Assembly (NCBI GenBank): GCA_021234155.1
Contig: JAJEKV010000180.1
Location: 432,001-496,000, forward strand
Length of the DNA stretch: 64,000 bases
Source: Isoetes taiwanensis
Taxonomy: Eukaryota > Streptophyta > Lycopodiopsida > Isoetales > Isoetaceae
Direction: 5' to 3'
Shown: piece after piece, positions 22,306 through 34,700 of the stretch
Position numbering within the stretch: the stretch's first letter is position 1
How the letters are laid out: the number at the start of each line of letters is the position of its first letter
Notes under the pieces: model-generated
Database searches by the model: none
Told to the model about the DNA's origin: nothing
Seen by the model: the letters and a program-made list of their open reading frames with translations, nothing else
Position numbers and translations under genes: made by a program

Positions 22306-23484
22306 TCAATCCGCCCTCTCCCTGGCCTGTCTGGCCTGATGTTCCTGGACCGCTCTGCCCCGCGACGCTTGGTGTTCGTGGGAATCTTTGCCTCCGCAAT
22401 CGCCCGACGAGGGAGGCACATATACCTTCATCTTGCCATTAACGAAACCAGCAGCCCCTCCAGCTTGTCGAATCGCTCTTATCTTAACCAACTCTTGACT
22501 TCTTTCCCGTTGTTGCAGTGGCGTGAGATCCAGATCCAGGTATATGGACGTACCTTTCAAGCGACTGGTGCGGTGCAACAACAAAGATTTTGCCTCCCAA
22601 TCCAAGACTGCAAACTTAACTAGCCGAGGTCTCATGCTCGGTCCTCCGACCCTGATTGGACTCTTGATAACCAAATACTGTAATTGGAGCTTTGCAAGTA
22701 CCAGGGTGGTAAGCTTACCTGGCAAATCCTCGCCTTGCTCCTCCGGCAATCCCCGCACAATAAGGTTGAGGCGGCGTGCCTGGATGTCTTGCTCCTCACG
22801 AAGTACCCGCCTGATTCCCTGAGCCACCTCGGCCTCTGGTATAGGGGGTGCTGGTGCAGATGACTGTGGTGCACTCCGGACTCGTTGCACCTCCATTCGG
22901 AGGTCCTGCATCTCTTGCTGTAAGTGGGCCATATGGTTCTCTATATGTAAGCATCTTCCTGACATCTCCTGCCTGTCTGCCTTTGCTTCATCAAGGAATT
23001 GGAGCCTGCCCCGCACCGCTTCCACATCCTTTTCCTTAGCATCTATCCGACCAGCCATGCTTGTGACTTGTACAATCTGCTGCAGCAACCCCTTCATGTC
23101 AGCCCGTGCTTGCGCCATGTCTTCCATCCACTGCTGGTGGACCTTATCCAAGCGGTGCCCCATCTCCGTGACTAGCTGCGTTGTTGCTTGTATCTCCCCT
23201 CTTATCTGGTCATTAGCCTTTTGGGCTCCCCTGCAATCATAATCCCCGAGCCGAACTTCCACAAGGGAAATTCGCTCCTTCTGTTGGAGAAGCTGCTTCT
23301 TGAGCGCAGCCCCTGGCAGATGGTCCCGTGATGCCTCCAAGCTTGCCAGCTTAGCCTGGAGGGAACCGGCCTGTTCCTGTACAACCCTGATTGCCTCAGC
23401 CTGTGATACCTGCTCTGATGGGGACGAGGTATCCAAATTGCGGGCTCTTTTCTTCAGCGCATGCATGCTGTCAGGGGTCGCCAT
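22306..23484 (-). CDS. LINE ORF1: coiled-coil RNA-binding protein
   Basis: An intact 392-codon frame starts MATPDSMHALKKRARN. The first 230 residues are helical and rich in Gln, Glu, Arg and Leu, and probably form a coiled coil. An RRM-like segment follows (RRLNLIVRGLPEE, then VRFAVLDW-like spacing), and then a basic C-terminal domain with VKIRAIRQ and FVNGKMKVYVP. This order (coiled coil, RRM, C-terminal domain) is that of L1 ORF1p, an RNA chaperone that coats LINE RNA. ORF2 starts about 130 bases downstream. Confidence 0.8.
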   Translation of the reverse strand: MATPDSMHALKKRARNLDTSSPSEQVSQAEAIRVVQEQAGSLQAKLASLEASRDHLPGAALKKQLLQQKERISLVEVRLGDYDCRGAQKANDQIRGEIQATTQLVTEMGHRLDKVHQQWMEDMAQARADMKGLLQQIVQVTSMAGRIDAKEKDVEAVRGRLQFLDEAKADRQEMSGRCLHIENHMAHLQQEMQDLRMEVQRVRSAPQSSAPAPPIPEAEVAQGIRRVLREEQDIQARRLNLIVRGLPEEQGEDLPGKLTTLVLAKLQLQYLVIKSPIRVGGPSMRPRLVKFAVLDWEAKSLLLHRTSRLKGTSIYLDLDLTPLQQRERSQELVKIRAIRQAGGAAGFVNGKMKVYVPPSSGDCGGKDSHEHQASRGRAVQEHQARQARERAD

Positions 23485-23866
23485 AGAGGGCCGGGACTGT
23501 CAGGTGGATTCCGGCGACTAAAACAGAGGAAACACCATACAAAATCATACACCGACGGAAAGCTCGTTCGATAAGCTTTCCAACGAGCCCAAGAACACCT
23601 GAATCTGACACCGGAATCCCGAGTTATGAGCAAAAGAGCAGGGCTGAAACCCTAAGCGCCAGCATGAGCGCCTAAAGGGAGGAATAGAATAGAAGTAACC
23701 TTGTTAGGGCTATATAATTTTGTATAAGTACAAATATAGCCTAAATTTTGACATTTAACTCGTTAATAGGAAGTTGATCATTTAAATCGAAGTGTATGTT
23801 TTGTGTTGTTTTGCAGGATCGACTATGCTCGTCACCTTAGCGCAATGCTGAGGACAGCATTGTCCT

Positions 23867-23879
23867 AAGGGGGGGAGAA
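23867..23879 (+). other. Polypurine tract
   Basis: AAGGGGGGGAGAA lies immediately before the 3' LTR and would prime plus-strand DNA synthesis. Its position fixes the LTR start at 23880. Confidence 0.9.
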
Positions 23880-25492
23880 TGTGACGTTCCAGAGGAATAT
23901 ACGCTATAAATACGTATATTCCTGGGCCCGTCACCATACAAGTCTACTTAGGTAGCCTTGTATGCCTTAGAAAGTTGCAAGGGGTGCACATCTAAGTTAA
24001 TTACTTAACTTAGATAACCTTAGGATAAGGCCCATTTCCACATGGCCTTATCCTATTGGAGCAACCGCCACACGGCCTCATCCTAGTGGTGCCACGTGGC
24101 ATCCCACGTGGACCCACACCTATATGAGCTCTAACCCTAACCCTAGACCCTTTTTCCCTGACCTAGCACCTGAGCTCTCATCCACGTGCCCGAAACCCCG
24201 TTTCGAGCACCGTTCGTCATAGTCTAGCCTGGAGCAGCAGCCCCTGGAGGGTGTGTATGATCGTAGAAGGAGCGAGCCTTCGAACCACGTCTAGGAGCAT
24301 GGAGACGCCAGGGATGGGAGGAAGCGCTTCTGGAGGAGGTAGGTTGAGTAGAGTTCATGTTAGTTCATCTGGAAGTTAGCACTCCAGATGGGTTAGTGAT
24401 TCGTGTCTAGAGTAGAGCCACCCTAGATCCATTGTTGAACATCTTGAACCCTAATCAAGGAACCCTAACTGATAGATATATGTACGATTAGGTTAAGATG
24501 TTCATATGATATTGTTCATGATGATTATGTGATGATGGTTGATCATGATGTTCCTCTTGTGTTGGGAAGGGGGGTAGAGACCTAGGGCCATATGTAGTAT
24601 GCTCCTAGTGTAGATCCCTTAGTTCCTATTAGTGCGGCCTGTGCATAGGAACCCACCGAGCTATGGAAGCTATGATGTGACTCAGCACCACACAACGGGC
24701 TAGAGGCAGCCGGAGGGTGGATCCCCGCCGAGTGGGGACTTCGGGGATCCCACAAAGGGCTAGGCTTATGGTCGGTCACTTGCGGGGGCCGAGCATGGGT
24801 TCGACACCTCCCGGGCGATGGTGTCGCCTGCCTCTCAAGAGTTGCAAGTGTCACTTTGGCACTTGTTTTGGGGGTTTCACAGGTGCGAATGGGTGTGTCG
24901 CCACGATTCTCTAGCCGCCCGTGGAGCCTCTAGACCCCGGGAAGGGGAGATGCAACCCTTCCTACCTCGTCGGACCAGGGAGATGCAACCTGGAGTAGCC
25001 CCGATGGGTGATGCCATGGGATTGCGTATCCGGAAGGTTAGAGTCATACCACAGCTTGATCTAGCCCATCTGCAAAGTATGCACAGGAGGGGCGGATGGA
25101 GTGGTCAACCCTAGCCATTGTCTTATGCCAGCCCCGCCATTGTTATGATTCGGTCTGCTCTATCTTGAGACCTATCCAGTCAGTCGACTTCCCTTCGTGT
25201 CGGAGCCACGGGTAGGAGCTCTCATGTTTTATGGCATATGATTATGTTCTTTATGTCTATGGATATGCGATTGAGCTATTGTATTTTATTGCTAATTCTG
25301 ACGTGTTATGCTTCCGCTGTGATAGGAGCCCATAGGGGAAGGGCGTGCAAGACACCTTCGTGTCCCCTTCCCACACTACGGAGGATTCCAGAGTGCGGGG
25401 TAGACGGAGGGCCTGTGCGGTTGATGAGCCGGACGGGGGATTTCCTGCCGAGTGTACGGTCGGGCGCCGTATGTTTAGCAGGGAGCGTCACA
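23880..25492 (+). repeat. 3' LTR of the chromovirus
   Basis: This is 1,613 bases, near-identical to the 5' LTR, with the same TGTGAC and GTCACA ends. Differences are mostly single bases or 1-6 base indels. Confidence 0.95.
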
Positions 25493-25803
25493 CGTGTCCA
25501 CAAGGTTATGGCAGTGCAAATGGCAACTGGCTTGGCAAACAATATCTGGCTACTCCACGTAGACCATGAGCAAACAATATCTGGCTACTCCACGTAGCTC
25601 TCGAGCAAACATTCAATCCATAGCTACTCCACGTAGACCACAGATCAGAAAATAATTGCAAATCAGCAGAGTCGCTGTAGCAGTAATTCGTGACCCCCTG
25701 TCACCTTTTCGGCCATTACTCCCTCATACAGATGAACTAGGATATGTGCCGCCCCAATTCGGAAACTAGACTCCGAGCCGGTTCCAACGAGGTAACGGTC
25801 GCT
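25493..25803. other. Right target duplication and short tandem repeats flanking the retrotransposon
   Basis: CGTGT (25493-25497) is the right target duplication. At 25531-25642 about three copies of a 36-37-base unit contain CTGGCTACTCCACGTAG or CATAGCTACTCCACGTAG. Nothing coding is seen. Confidence 0.7.
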
Positions 25804-26042
25804 TTATATACGGTATACTATATATTACTTATATAGATTAATTTCTTTTTAACTGAAGGTGGTGCATTATGTTTATAGTTGGAATAAAAAAAAGAAAAGG
25901 AAAAACACTTTTAAGTTGAGTTCCTCCCTTTTAACCCTATGAAAACATAATAGCCTTAAATATTAATTATGACTGATAAACGAATAAATATGCACTTAGC
26001 ATCATAACTGGATACAAAAAACAGAACTTTGAAAATGTATAT

Positions 26043-26426
26043 CCACCGACACTTTCCATGAGCTGTCGATGCCAATACCTAGTCGGAATAGCTTGAAACC
26101 TTGATCCATAATTGCATCATCAGCAATCGTGGCAGGGTTCCAAGGATAAGCCATCCGAAGGCAAATCCTAAGCCATCCGAAAGCAAATCCAGGAAAACTG
26201 AAGGATAACGTCCTCCATGCCGTTCATCGTGGCATATGCATGCCGGATTGGAAGGGTAGAAATAGAAAAGGGGCCAAAAAATCATCATAGGAAATAATGT
26301 TTTGCGATTTTTGGAAATCGAAATTCTGTTCAGGCGTCTAAACTCCCTAAAAACCTTAGGAAAGGATGTAAAAAGAATTCCAAAAAGGTTTTCTCCAAAC
26401 CGGAAAAACCGAATTTAAACAAGAGA
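26043..26426 (-). mobile_element. Helitron 5'-end remnant inside the partial array unit
   Basis: This segment is absent from the equivalent place in all other units. Its right edge (minus strand) reads TCTCTTGTTTAAATTCGG followed by a T-rich run, and shares the GTTTAAATTCGGTTTTTCCG block with the larger Helitron, so it is a related 5' end next to a T. The left side has no CTAG or hairpin and the unit lost about 8 bases there, so the 3' end is deleted. Confidence 0.65.
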
Positions 26427-26656
26427 TTTGTGAATGTTTAAATCTTTAATTTTGTAAATTAGTTATATACCTATGTTATTTATAAAATATTATTTTTCAA
26501 ACATCGGAAAATTAGTGATTGTCAAATTTAACAATTCTATGAAATGAAACTTTATACTTTTAGAAGTCTCTTTAAAAAAAAAAAAGAATAATCCATAATC
26601 CTTTAGTTTGTTATTCATATTGTAGCTATATTGCCAATGTTTCAAACTAAATTTTA

Positions 26657-29600
26657 CTAGTTATGGTGCCCGGCGTTGCCGGGCTTTCCTACAATTTGGA
26701 AGGGTGGTTGTTTGATTGTTGGCTAGAAGGCCTATATTGGGCCCAACGGTATAGACCTTGTGATTGGTGGTACTTCACATGATGCTAAAAAGGAAGGAAT
26801 GTGTGAACGTGAGTGTGGGTGCGTGGGGCATTATTGTATGTTTTGCATTTATTTGTTGTGTAATATGAATGGCAAAGAAGACTCCTCTAGCTACATCATG
26901 CATCATGATATAAAATAGATAGAACTGTCGAGAAGACATAAGTACTATTCTAGTGTAGGCAATATATTGAGTAATCTTAATAGAGCAATCAATGGGATTG
27001 TATTCAAATTTATCATGGCCACTATTTCAGCGATAGTTTGGTTTAGGGTAGCATTGTTAGTTTGGTTTAGGGTAGCATTGTCTACATTGCAACAGACATT
27101 GGGCATAAGATATTAAGTTGTAGTGAACCCAATTGCCATTTGTTTAGCATGTAAAGTAGTTTGTATGTAGGTCTTTAAGGTGCAATAAACCCAAACATCT
27201 TCAATTACCTAGATTGTTTATTAGTTTGCTGGTACATCTACTGAGTTTGTTGACATGTATAATGAAATCCAGATTGCAAGAAAAAGGGGAAATGATTAAC
27301 ATCCTTTATATAAATCATGTGACTACACTCCACCAGCTTTTAGCATTACAATATTGTACATAATATTGTACATTGTAGTTGTATGAGACTTAAGAACGCT
27401 TTGTACTAACAAAATAAAACCACCATATTGAAATATGATTAGTGAAATAAAGATGATACATGGGAATAAAACTCCTATTTGCACCTCTGCAATGATAAAT
27501 TTGATACACTTTTGACATGGGGTTCTGTTTCTAGTCTTATTTTAAACGATGGATAAAGGATAAGTGGTTGAAATATAAGAAGTACATGCCATTCCTAAGT
27601 TTTCGGAAGATAAGTTGGACCTTTGGATTTCTAACGAAAGTAGTCACCTTAGTGATGAATTTCATGTGATTATGTAAATTAACGAAATTAATGTTATGCC
27701 CAACATGAATATACCTCCAAGGTTAAAGATGACGGATTTCATGTGGTCAGAAAATTTGATGTTGAGTACAACATGGATTCCACCTCCAAGGCATAAGATT
27801 AAAGTCATTAGATAATAAGCATCGAGTGCCCAATATCAGAGGCAGAAAAATGTTGAAGACTCTACTTCTTCACAAAACAAATTAGAGGATCAAAGTTGGA
27901 AGTATTGTGTTATTAACCTAACTTTTGCTCCAGCATATAAGCATGTGAACAAAAATGGATCATTGATAACAATTGCAAGCAACAAAAATGACATTGAATT
28001 TATCCATCTTTAAATGCCCTCAATTCCTTTGCCGCATGTAATAATATGCTTCTAATGCTAGCCAATCGAATCGAAACAAAATAAGTAGAAACTTTTTGAT
28101 TTGAAAATGCATTTTGGACTTCTCGATACCATAATAGGAAAGATCACGTCTCTGAAGAGCATGGAAGTGGCGTGCAACATACAAATATAGTTTGTCTTGT
28201 CCTTATCATGTTCAGACTTGTGAAAACTTATTCTGGGATATTTTCAGCGATCATGGCAATAAAACAATAATATTGATGGAGCATTCTAAATCTATGTTAT
28301 CTGCAAATGGATGCAGCAAAAACGTACCCTATTGAGGGTGCCGTAGGTGTCACTGCTAGTGATATATACATGCAACTCCGACTAAACCCTATGCAACTCA
28401 AAATTAAAAAGGTCCAAACTGTGCAACTTATCTAACACGTTTGAAGCTCCATTTATCATCACTGTACGGAGGTGACGTTGACTGCCCAAATGTATTAAAT
28501 TGGCCTGCATGGTTCTCACATTGTGCATACATCAGAGAAGTAATGTCATTTTATCAAGTAAATGATAATCCAAAGGCAAAGTCAGAAGACTAACCATTGT
28601 ACTTGGAACTGTACGATCAAACAAAATAGGTTCCCTGTTGTGGTTTATCTTCACATTTAAAACAACAATTTTGCAAGTTGTGCATGTTGATACCTCAACT
28701 TCCCACTAAGACCAACAGAGACATCCTGTCAAGCCTGCTCCAAACACTTCCAAGGGCAAATAATAGAACATCCTAAGTAGATGTGGCAATAATTTTAATA
28801 CCTGAGAAAGAAGTGTCTTGTCATTCTAGGACCTATTTAGCATTTGTGCATGTTTTACATGGTATGCCATCATTCCTATTGCAAGCTTTGTATTATCTAT
28901 AGGATGCCATTGAGTGGATTATTCATCTATAAGAAGACATACCTTCCAATCCAAATAATTGAAGTAACATGGCCACAACATTTATTTATTTTCTTAGAAC
29001 TCCAACGTCACGCAATGCTATACCCAAACAATGTTATATTACCACATGCCCAAATGAAGGATCTGTGCCATAATCAGACGGTTAGACAGAAAATTTGTGA
29101 TGATGGTCAACTTAGCATAAGAAAGAAGCTGCCTAGCAAATACAAAAAATGAAAAGAACTCTCTCATGTTTTGTATGAAGCCCGATGATTCATGATAACG
29201 GATTAGGCTAGCTTTAACATTTACTAAACAGCTCCATTGTTCCTGTAGAAATTCTGCATGAAATGACAGATCCATTTTTTGTCGCAATAAAACAAAAAAA
29301 AGTGCACCAACCAGCCATGCAACACTTATAAGCTTTGAATCGGCTTTTTTTGACCACATGAAGCTTCTTGTCCTCCAAAGCATGACGCCTACATAGATGC
29401 CAACAACAACAACATCAACATGGTAATGGTGGCATTTATGGTTCTAATGTTCATCAAGACATTCAGGAGCAACAACAACTGATCCAGATAAAAGATTCGT
29501 GGATGCAAGGAAGAATAAACATTATTATGTCAGATACATGATCAATTCATACTAATAAATAATTTGTGAACATGGAACACAGAACAGGGTAAATTCTATT

Positions 29601-31730
29601 CTCAGACTGAATTATTCAATCCTAAGTTTGTTTCCTTATGCCAATGGATTGCAGAAAGATGCAACACGCTTAACTAATATGTTACAGAATGCCATTAGTT
29701 TCAATTACTGTCACCTGCAAGTTGTAATCACGTATTGGTGGGTTGCCTGATGTATTTGCAGATGATACAACATTTAAAACAGAAACAAAGTGCAAATAAT
29801 CGTGAGTCCTATGGACACTTGTAATGTGAATTCTGTAACTCAGCATATCTAAAAAGTAGAGCAATTTTAGAAGCTCCAAAACTTCCAAGTTTTTTGCAAC
29901 ATCGTTAGCGCTACCATAAGTAGCTTTCCTTTTTCTCGGAAAATATACAAATACGTCATAGCTTAAAAGTTTAGCAAGTATAGTTGAGAAAATTTACCAG
30001 ATATAATTTGGTGGATCTGGTTGCAAATCTTCCTAGCAGTTAATCATAGCTATAAGAAAGTATGACGAATATAGTATAGATATTAGAAAAATGCTAGATA
30101 CGTACTATCTCATAGCCATAAGAAGAGCAACAAAAAAGAAATCAGGTAAGAGAAATTAAGACATACCTGTCATATCTTCCCTGGATTACTATTTGATATC
30201 ATGTATTACTTGGACTGCATATATTCAGATAGTAAGGAGTATTGAATGAGCATTCGTAACATGTGACAATATTATCCAATGTTCTCTAGGGCGACTGCAA
30301 AATTGTTAACATGATGCTGGCCTTGAGAAACCTCTGATGCAGTTCCTTCCTTCTCGTCAACATGCAGGAATACTGAAAGAATAGAGATGAAATCCAAAAA
30401 TTACGATGCATCATGGCGTCATCATGTCACATCCATTAAATTTGGCCTTCATTAACAGAACCCTGCAAAGGCTGGTCCTTGTGGCACATTATCGTGCATT
30501 TGCTGTGTAAAAGAAGTTGGCAGTCATGTTTATCAATGGCATCATGGGATCTAAGACATGTTCTTGCTGCTATGGACTTCTTGATGATGATATGGAATGC
30601 ATCAAACCTTGATGCAATAAAGAGCTAGGGAATCGAGAACAAATGACAGAAATGCAGATGGATAAGCAGCCAAAATAAAAGTATGAAAAATAGAGGACAA
30701 ACCCAAATGACCAGAGGTAAAGAGTAGCTGAAAAAAGGATAATTATTGCATGTACTTGTACTGTAGTGTTAATTACCACCAACATGGACAATTACATAAT
30801 AGGCAATTTGTAACAAATAATGAGAAATCGATACATTTTACATTGTCAAAATGCATAAACAGCTAAAAGAAAATTTTGAGCTTGCACTTGCCTACCTGCT
30901 TTTACTTCAAGCATTGGACAGAGCAGGCTTAAGTCTTGATGGATTCTTGAAGGCACAACGAAAGAAACAGGTGATGCTCATATTGTCTGGATTCCTACCT
31001 ATTCCTGTAGCCATGGAAGTGAATAAGTGAACAAATCTAAACATTTGCAAAAGACTTCAAAGCAAAATTTACGAAGAACTACAACAAAAAATAGTTCAGA
31101 CAAAATGTGCAAACCGTGACCTGATTCTAGCAGCCACAACATAGAAATCGATCTAGATCCATCTCATATGGCTTATGCAGAGTAGAGGTAGTTCTTGAAG
31201 ATACTACTTTCGAAAGAACAAATGGATTCACGAAGAACTCTATAGTTGCGATCAAGCTGGAGTACAGGTCTGAAACCAAGCCGTAGACCTATATTTGTTG
31301 CAACATTTAACTCTTGAAACCATCTTATGAGTCAGATATCCATCTCATCTTACTGGAATCCATGAAAAAACCTCCTACGGGTCTTGTATCAACAAAAATA
31401 AAGATCAATCAACCGAGAAAAGGAGATACAATTATACCTCATGGATGGCTTTTCTGCTCTGAATTCGGCCCGTGACTGCATCTCGATTCGCACCAAGCCC
31501 TAATCGTTTGCATAGGAAAAGCGGAAATCATGGCATAATGCATGTCGATCAGCCCGACATTGGAAAGGGAAAAAGAAAAATCTAAATCATAGTGAAATAA
31601 AGTTTCCCGATTTTTGTCAAATCGGAATTGTTTCCCGGCAGGCAAAAACCCCAAAACCTTAGGAAATAAATTAAGGGAAAATGCTAAAAAGTTTTTGGAA
31701 GTTCGGAAAAACCGAATTTAAACAATAGGA
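26657..31730 (-). mobile_element. Non-autonomous Helitron, 5.07 kb
   Basis: On the minus strand the element starts TCCTATTG (at 31730) and ends CTAG (26660-26657). A 7-bp GC-rich hairpin (GCCCGGC, loop of 3) lies at 26668-26684, seven bases before CTAG. It is inserted between A (26656) and T (31731). The intact array units show the empty site AATTTTATATTAAAAATC. These are the defining Helitron features. I see no Rep or helicase coding sequence in the interior, so it would depend on another copy. The interior is AT-rich with no gene I can identify; captured exons cannot be excluded. Confidence 0.9.
26668..26684 (-). terminator. Helitron 3' terminal hairpin
   Basis: GCCCGGCGTTGCCGGGC forms a 7-bp stem with a GTT loop. 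Helitrons carry such a hairpin just before the CTRR end as a transposition terminator. Confidence 0.85.
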
Positions 31731-34700
31731 TATTAAAAATCTTTAATTGCTTAGTCACTAATCATATAAGGTCTAAGTTGACCTTGCTTTTGGCTAAAAG
31801 CAAAAAGTATATTGGCACCTATGGTAAAGCCATCCAAAGATCATTTGAATGGCTGAAACGAAGGAATATTACTTGCTATAAAAATTCTGATTTCACAATA
31901 TCTTGAACCAACAATTGGCATTTGCAAGTGTATATCTTCGTCATCCTCACCATTCCCCTCCTACTGTCCATTCCTCTCACTCATCCCTTCCATCAAAGCC
32001 TAAGCCTTCATTTGCATTAAAAAATACAGTAGAATCAGAAGAGGATCTACCTAAAAAGATGAGGTGGTCGACATAGGTGTTGCCCCATTGGTAGAAGAGG
32101 ATAAATTACCACCACAAACCCGTCATTTGCAATTTGCTTCTCTTTTTGAGCGTGTCAGAACTTCTAACAAATTTTTATAATGAAACTCCATTGCCCCATC
32201 TTTATTCCAGACCGGCTGCCACACTAAAGATGGCAGCTTGAAGATCACTACATGAGATTTTGATACAGCTACTATGCTGGAGTCAACCCCTACCCCAAAA
32301 ATAGCAGTCATATCTTTAATGTGATAAAAGATATACATAGTCTCCATTAAATGTTTTATGTAAGCCCTAATCATCCCTATAGTGCAGGCATGCATCACAC
32401 TACCAAAGGTTAAATTTGAATGGTGCCTCCACCGTTTATTTGAAGGGTAAGTTTTAAACTTGCATTTTGAAGTGGCAACACTTTTCGTGACATTCAACTG
32501 CATGCTAAGGTTTTTGATCGGCATTAAACGAAGTCATAAATTACACAACGAAAAGCTCTTTTAAATTATAAAGGTTGTAAAAACAATTATAAATATTTAC
32601 TCTCAAATGCGAAGTTCCTAAAATGCTTATTTTCGAATTAAAAACCTACGTTTATAAAATATTTTGAGAATAAAATACTAAATCATATAAATAAAGACTA
32701 TAACACGTGTATTTCAAGTAGCGTATATAAAGATATATATGTATAGGAAGTAGAGATAGTAATTTTATTGTATTTTTCTAAGCTTGAAATTACTCAAAAA
32801 ACTTATTTGTTTATGTATAATGTTATCAAGTTATTTTTAACAAAGTTATCTCTTTCATATGCAAGTTTTTGCTTATAGAACTGACATTTATCGTTGGCCT
32901 TTTATAAGCACAATGAAAATACTTTTGAATTATCATTAACCAAATTTTTTACATGATAGCTACTTATAATTAGAAATCGGATGTTTATCTTAAATTTAAG
33001 ATAAATATTTTTTTTTTAAACTTTTAATATTACTTCTATTATGATGCAATTTTTTTTTTGAAAGTATTATATACGGTATACTATATATTACTTATGTAGA
33101 TTAATTTCTTTTTAACTGAAGGTGGTGTATTATGTTTATAGTTGGAATAAAAAAAAAAAAAAAGGAAAAACACTTTTAAGTTGAGTTCCTCCCTTTTAGC
33201 CCTATGAAAACATAATAGCCTTAAATATTAATTATGACTGATAAACGAATAAATATGCACTTAGCATCATAACTGAATACAAAAAATAGAACTTTGAAAA
33301 TGTATATTAATTATATTTGTGAATGTTTAAATCTTTAATTTTATAAATTAGTTATATAAGTATGTTATTTATAAAATATTATTTTTCAAACATTGAAAAA
33401 TTAGTGATTGTCAAATTTAACAATTCTATGAAATGAAACTTTATACTTTTAGATGCCCCTTTAAAAAAAAAAGAATAATCCATAATCCTTTAGTTTGTTA
33501 TTCATATTGTAGCTAATTGCCAATGTTTCAAACTAAATTTTATATTAAAAATCTTTAATTGCTTAGTCACTAATCACATAAGGTTTAAGTTGACCTTGCT
33601 TTTGGCTAAAAGCAAAAAGTGTATTGACACCTATGGTAAAGCCATCCAAAGATCATTTGAATGGCTGAAACGAAGGAATATCACTTGCTATAAAAATTCT
33701 GATTTCACAATATCTTGAACCAACAATTGGCATTTGGAAGTGTATATCTTCGTCATCCTCACCATTCCCCTCCTACCGTCCATTCCCCTCACTCATCCCT
33801 TCCATCAAAACCTAAGCCTTCATTTGCATTAAAAAATATAGTAGAATCAGAAGAGGATCTACCTAAAAAGATAAGGTGGTCGACATAGGTGTTGCCCCAT
33901 TGGTAGAAGAGGATAAATTACCACCACAAACCCGTCATTTGCAATTTGCTTCTCTTTTTGAGCCTGTCAGAACTTCTAACAAATTTTTATAATGAAACTC
34001 CATTGCCCCATCTTTATTCCAGACCGGCTGTCACACTAAAGATGGCAGCTTGAAGATCACTATATGAGATTTTGATACATCTACGATGCTGGATTCAACC
34101 CTAACCCAAAAATAACAGTCATATCTTTAATGTGATAAAAGACGTACATAGTCTCCATTAAACATTTTATGTAAGCCCTAATCATCCCTGTAGTGCAGGC
34201 ATGCATCACACTACCAAAGGTTAAATTTGAATGGTGCCTCCACCGTTTATTTGAAGGGTAAGTTTTAAATTTGCCTTTCGAAGTGAATGGCAACACTTTT
34301 TAGTGCCATTTAACTACATGCTAAGGTTTTTGATCGGCATTCAACTAAGTCATAAATTATACAACAAAAAGCTCTTTTAAATTATAAAGGTTGTAAAAAC
34401 AATTATAAATATTTACTCTCAACTGCGAAGTTCTTAAAATGCTTATTTTCAAATTAAAACCTACGTTTATAAAATATTTTGAGAATAAAATATTAAAACA
34501 TATAAATAAAGACTATAACACGTGTATTTCAAGTAGCGTATATAAAGATATATATGTATAGGAAGTAGAGATAGTGGCATCTTTCTAAGCTTGAAATTAC
34601 TCAAAAAACTTATTTATTTATGTATAATGTTATCAAGTTATTTTTAACAAAGTTATCTCTTTCATACGCAAGTTTTTGCTTATAGAACTGACATTTATCG

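Larger units (their letters stand above)
18659..23695 (-). mobile_element. L1-like LINE inserted in the chromovirus 3' region
   Basis: On the minus strand the element has an ORF1 with a coiled coil and RRM-like part, then an ORF2 with AP-type endonuclease, reverse transcriptase and a C-terminal Cys/His knuckle. Its 3' end is a (TTCC)n tail, seen on the plus strand as AAGG repeats at 18658-18681. The 5' end is placed at about 23.69 kb, where element-like GC-rich sequence gives way to the AT-rich retrotransposon 3' region. I found no clear target duplication. It is GC-rich compared with its surroundings. Confidence 0.88.
7410..25492 (+). mobile_element. Chromovirus-type Ty3/gypsy LTR retrotransposon with nested LINE and internal inversion
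   Basis: The element is bounded by LTRs beginning TGTGAC and ending GTCACA, with perfect CGTGT target duplications. It has a primer-binding site directly after the 5' LTR and a polypurine tract directly before the 3' LTR. Coding content includes a histone H3-like ORF, a second unknown ORF, gag, protease, RT, RNase H and an integrase ending in a chromodomain, which defines chromoviruses. The segment at about 11.98-15.42 kb is inverted relative to the rest, and a LINE of about 5 kb occupies 18.66-23.69 kb. Without the LINE the element would be about 13 kb, long for a chromovirus because of the two extra 5' ORFs. Confidence 0.92.

Noticed and set aside
25531-25642. CRISPR-like short repeats
   Set aside because: Three direct 36-37-base tandem units without spacers, in plant DNA.
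29039-30791. Short frames inside the Helitron as captured genes
   Set aside because: None has a recognisable domain or a convincing splice context.
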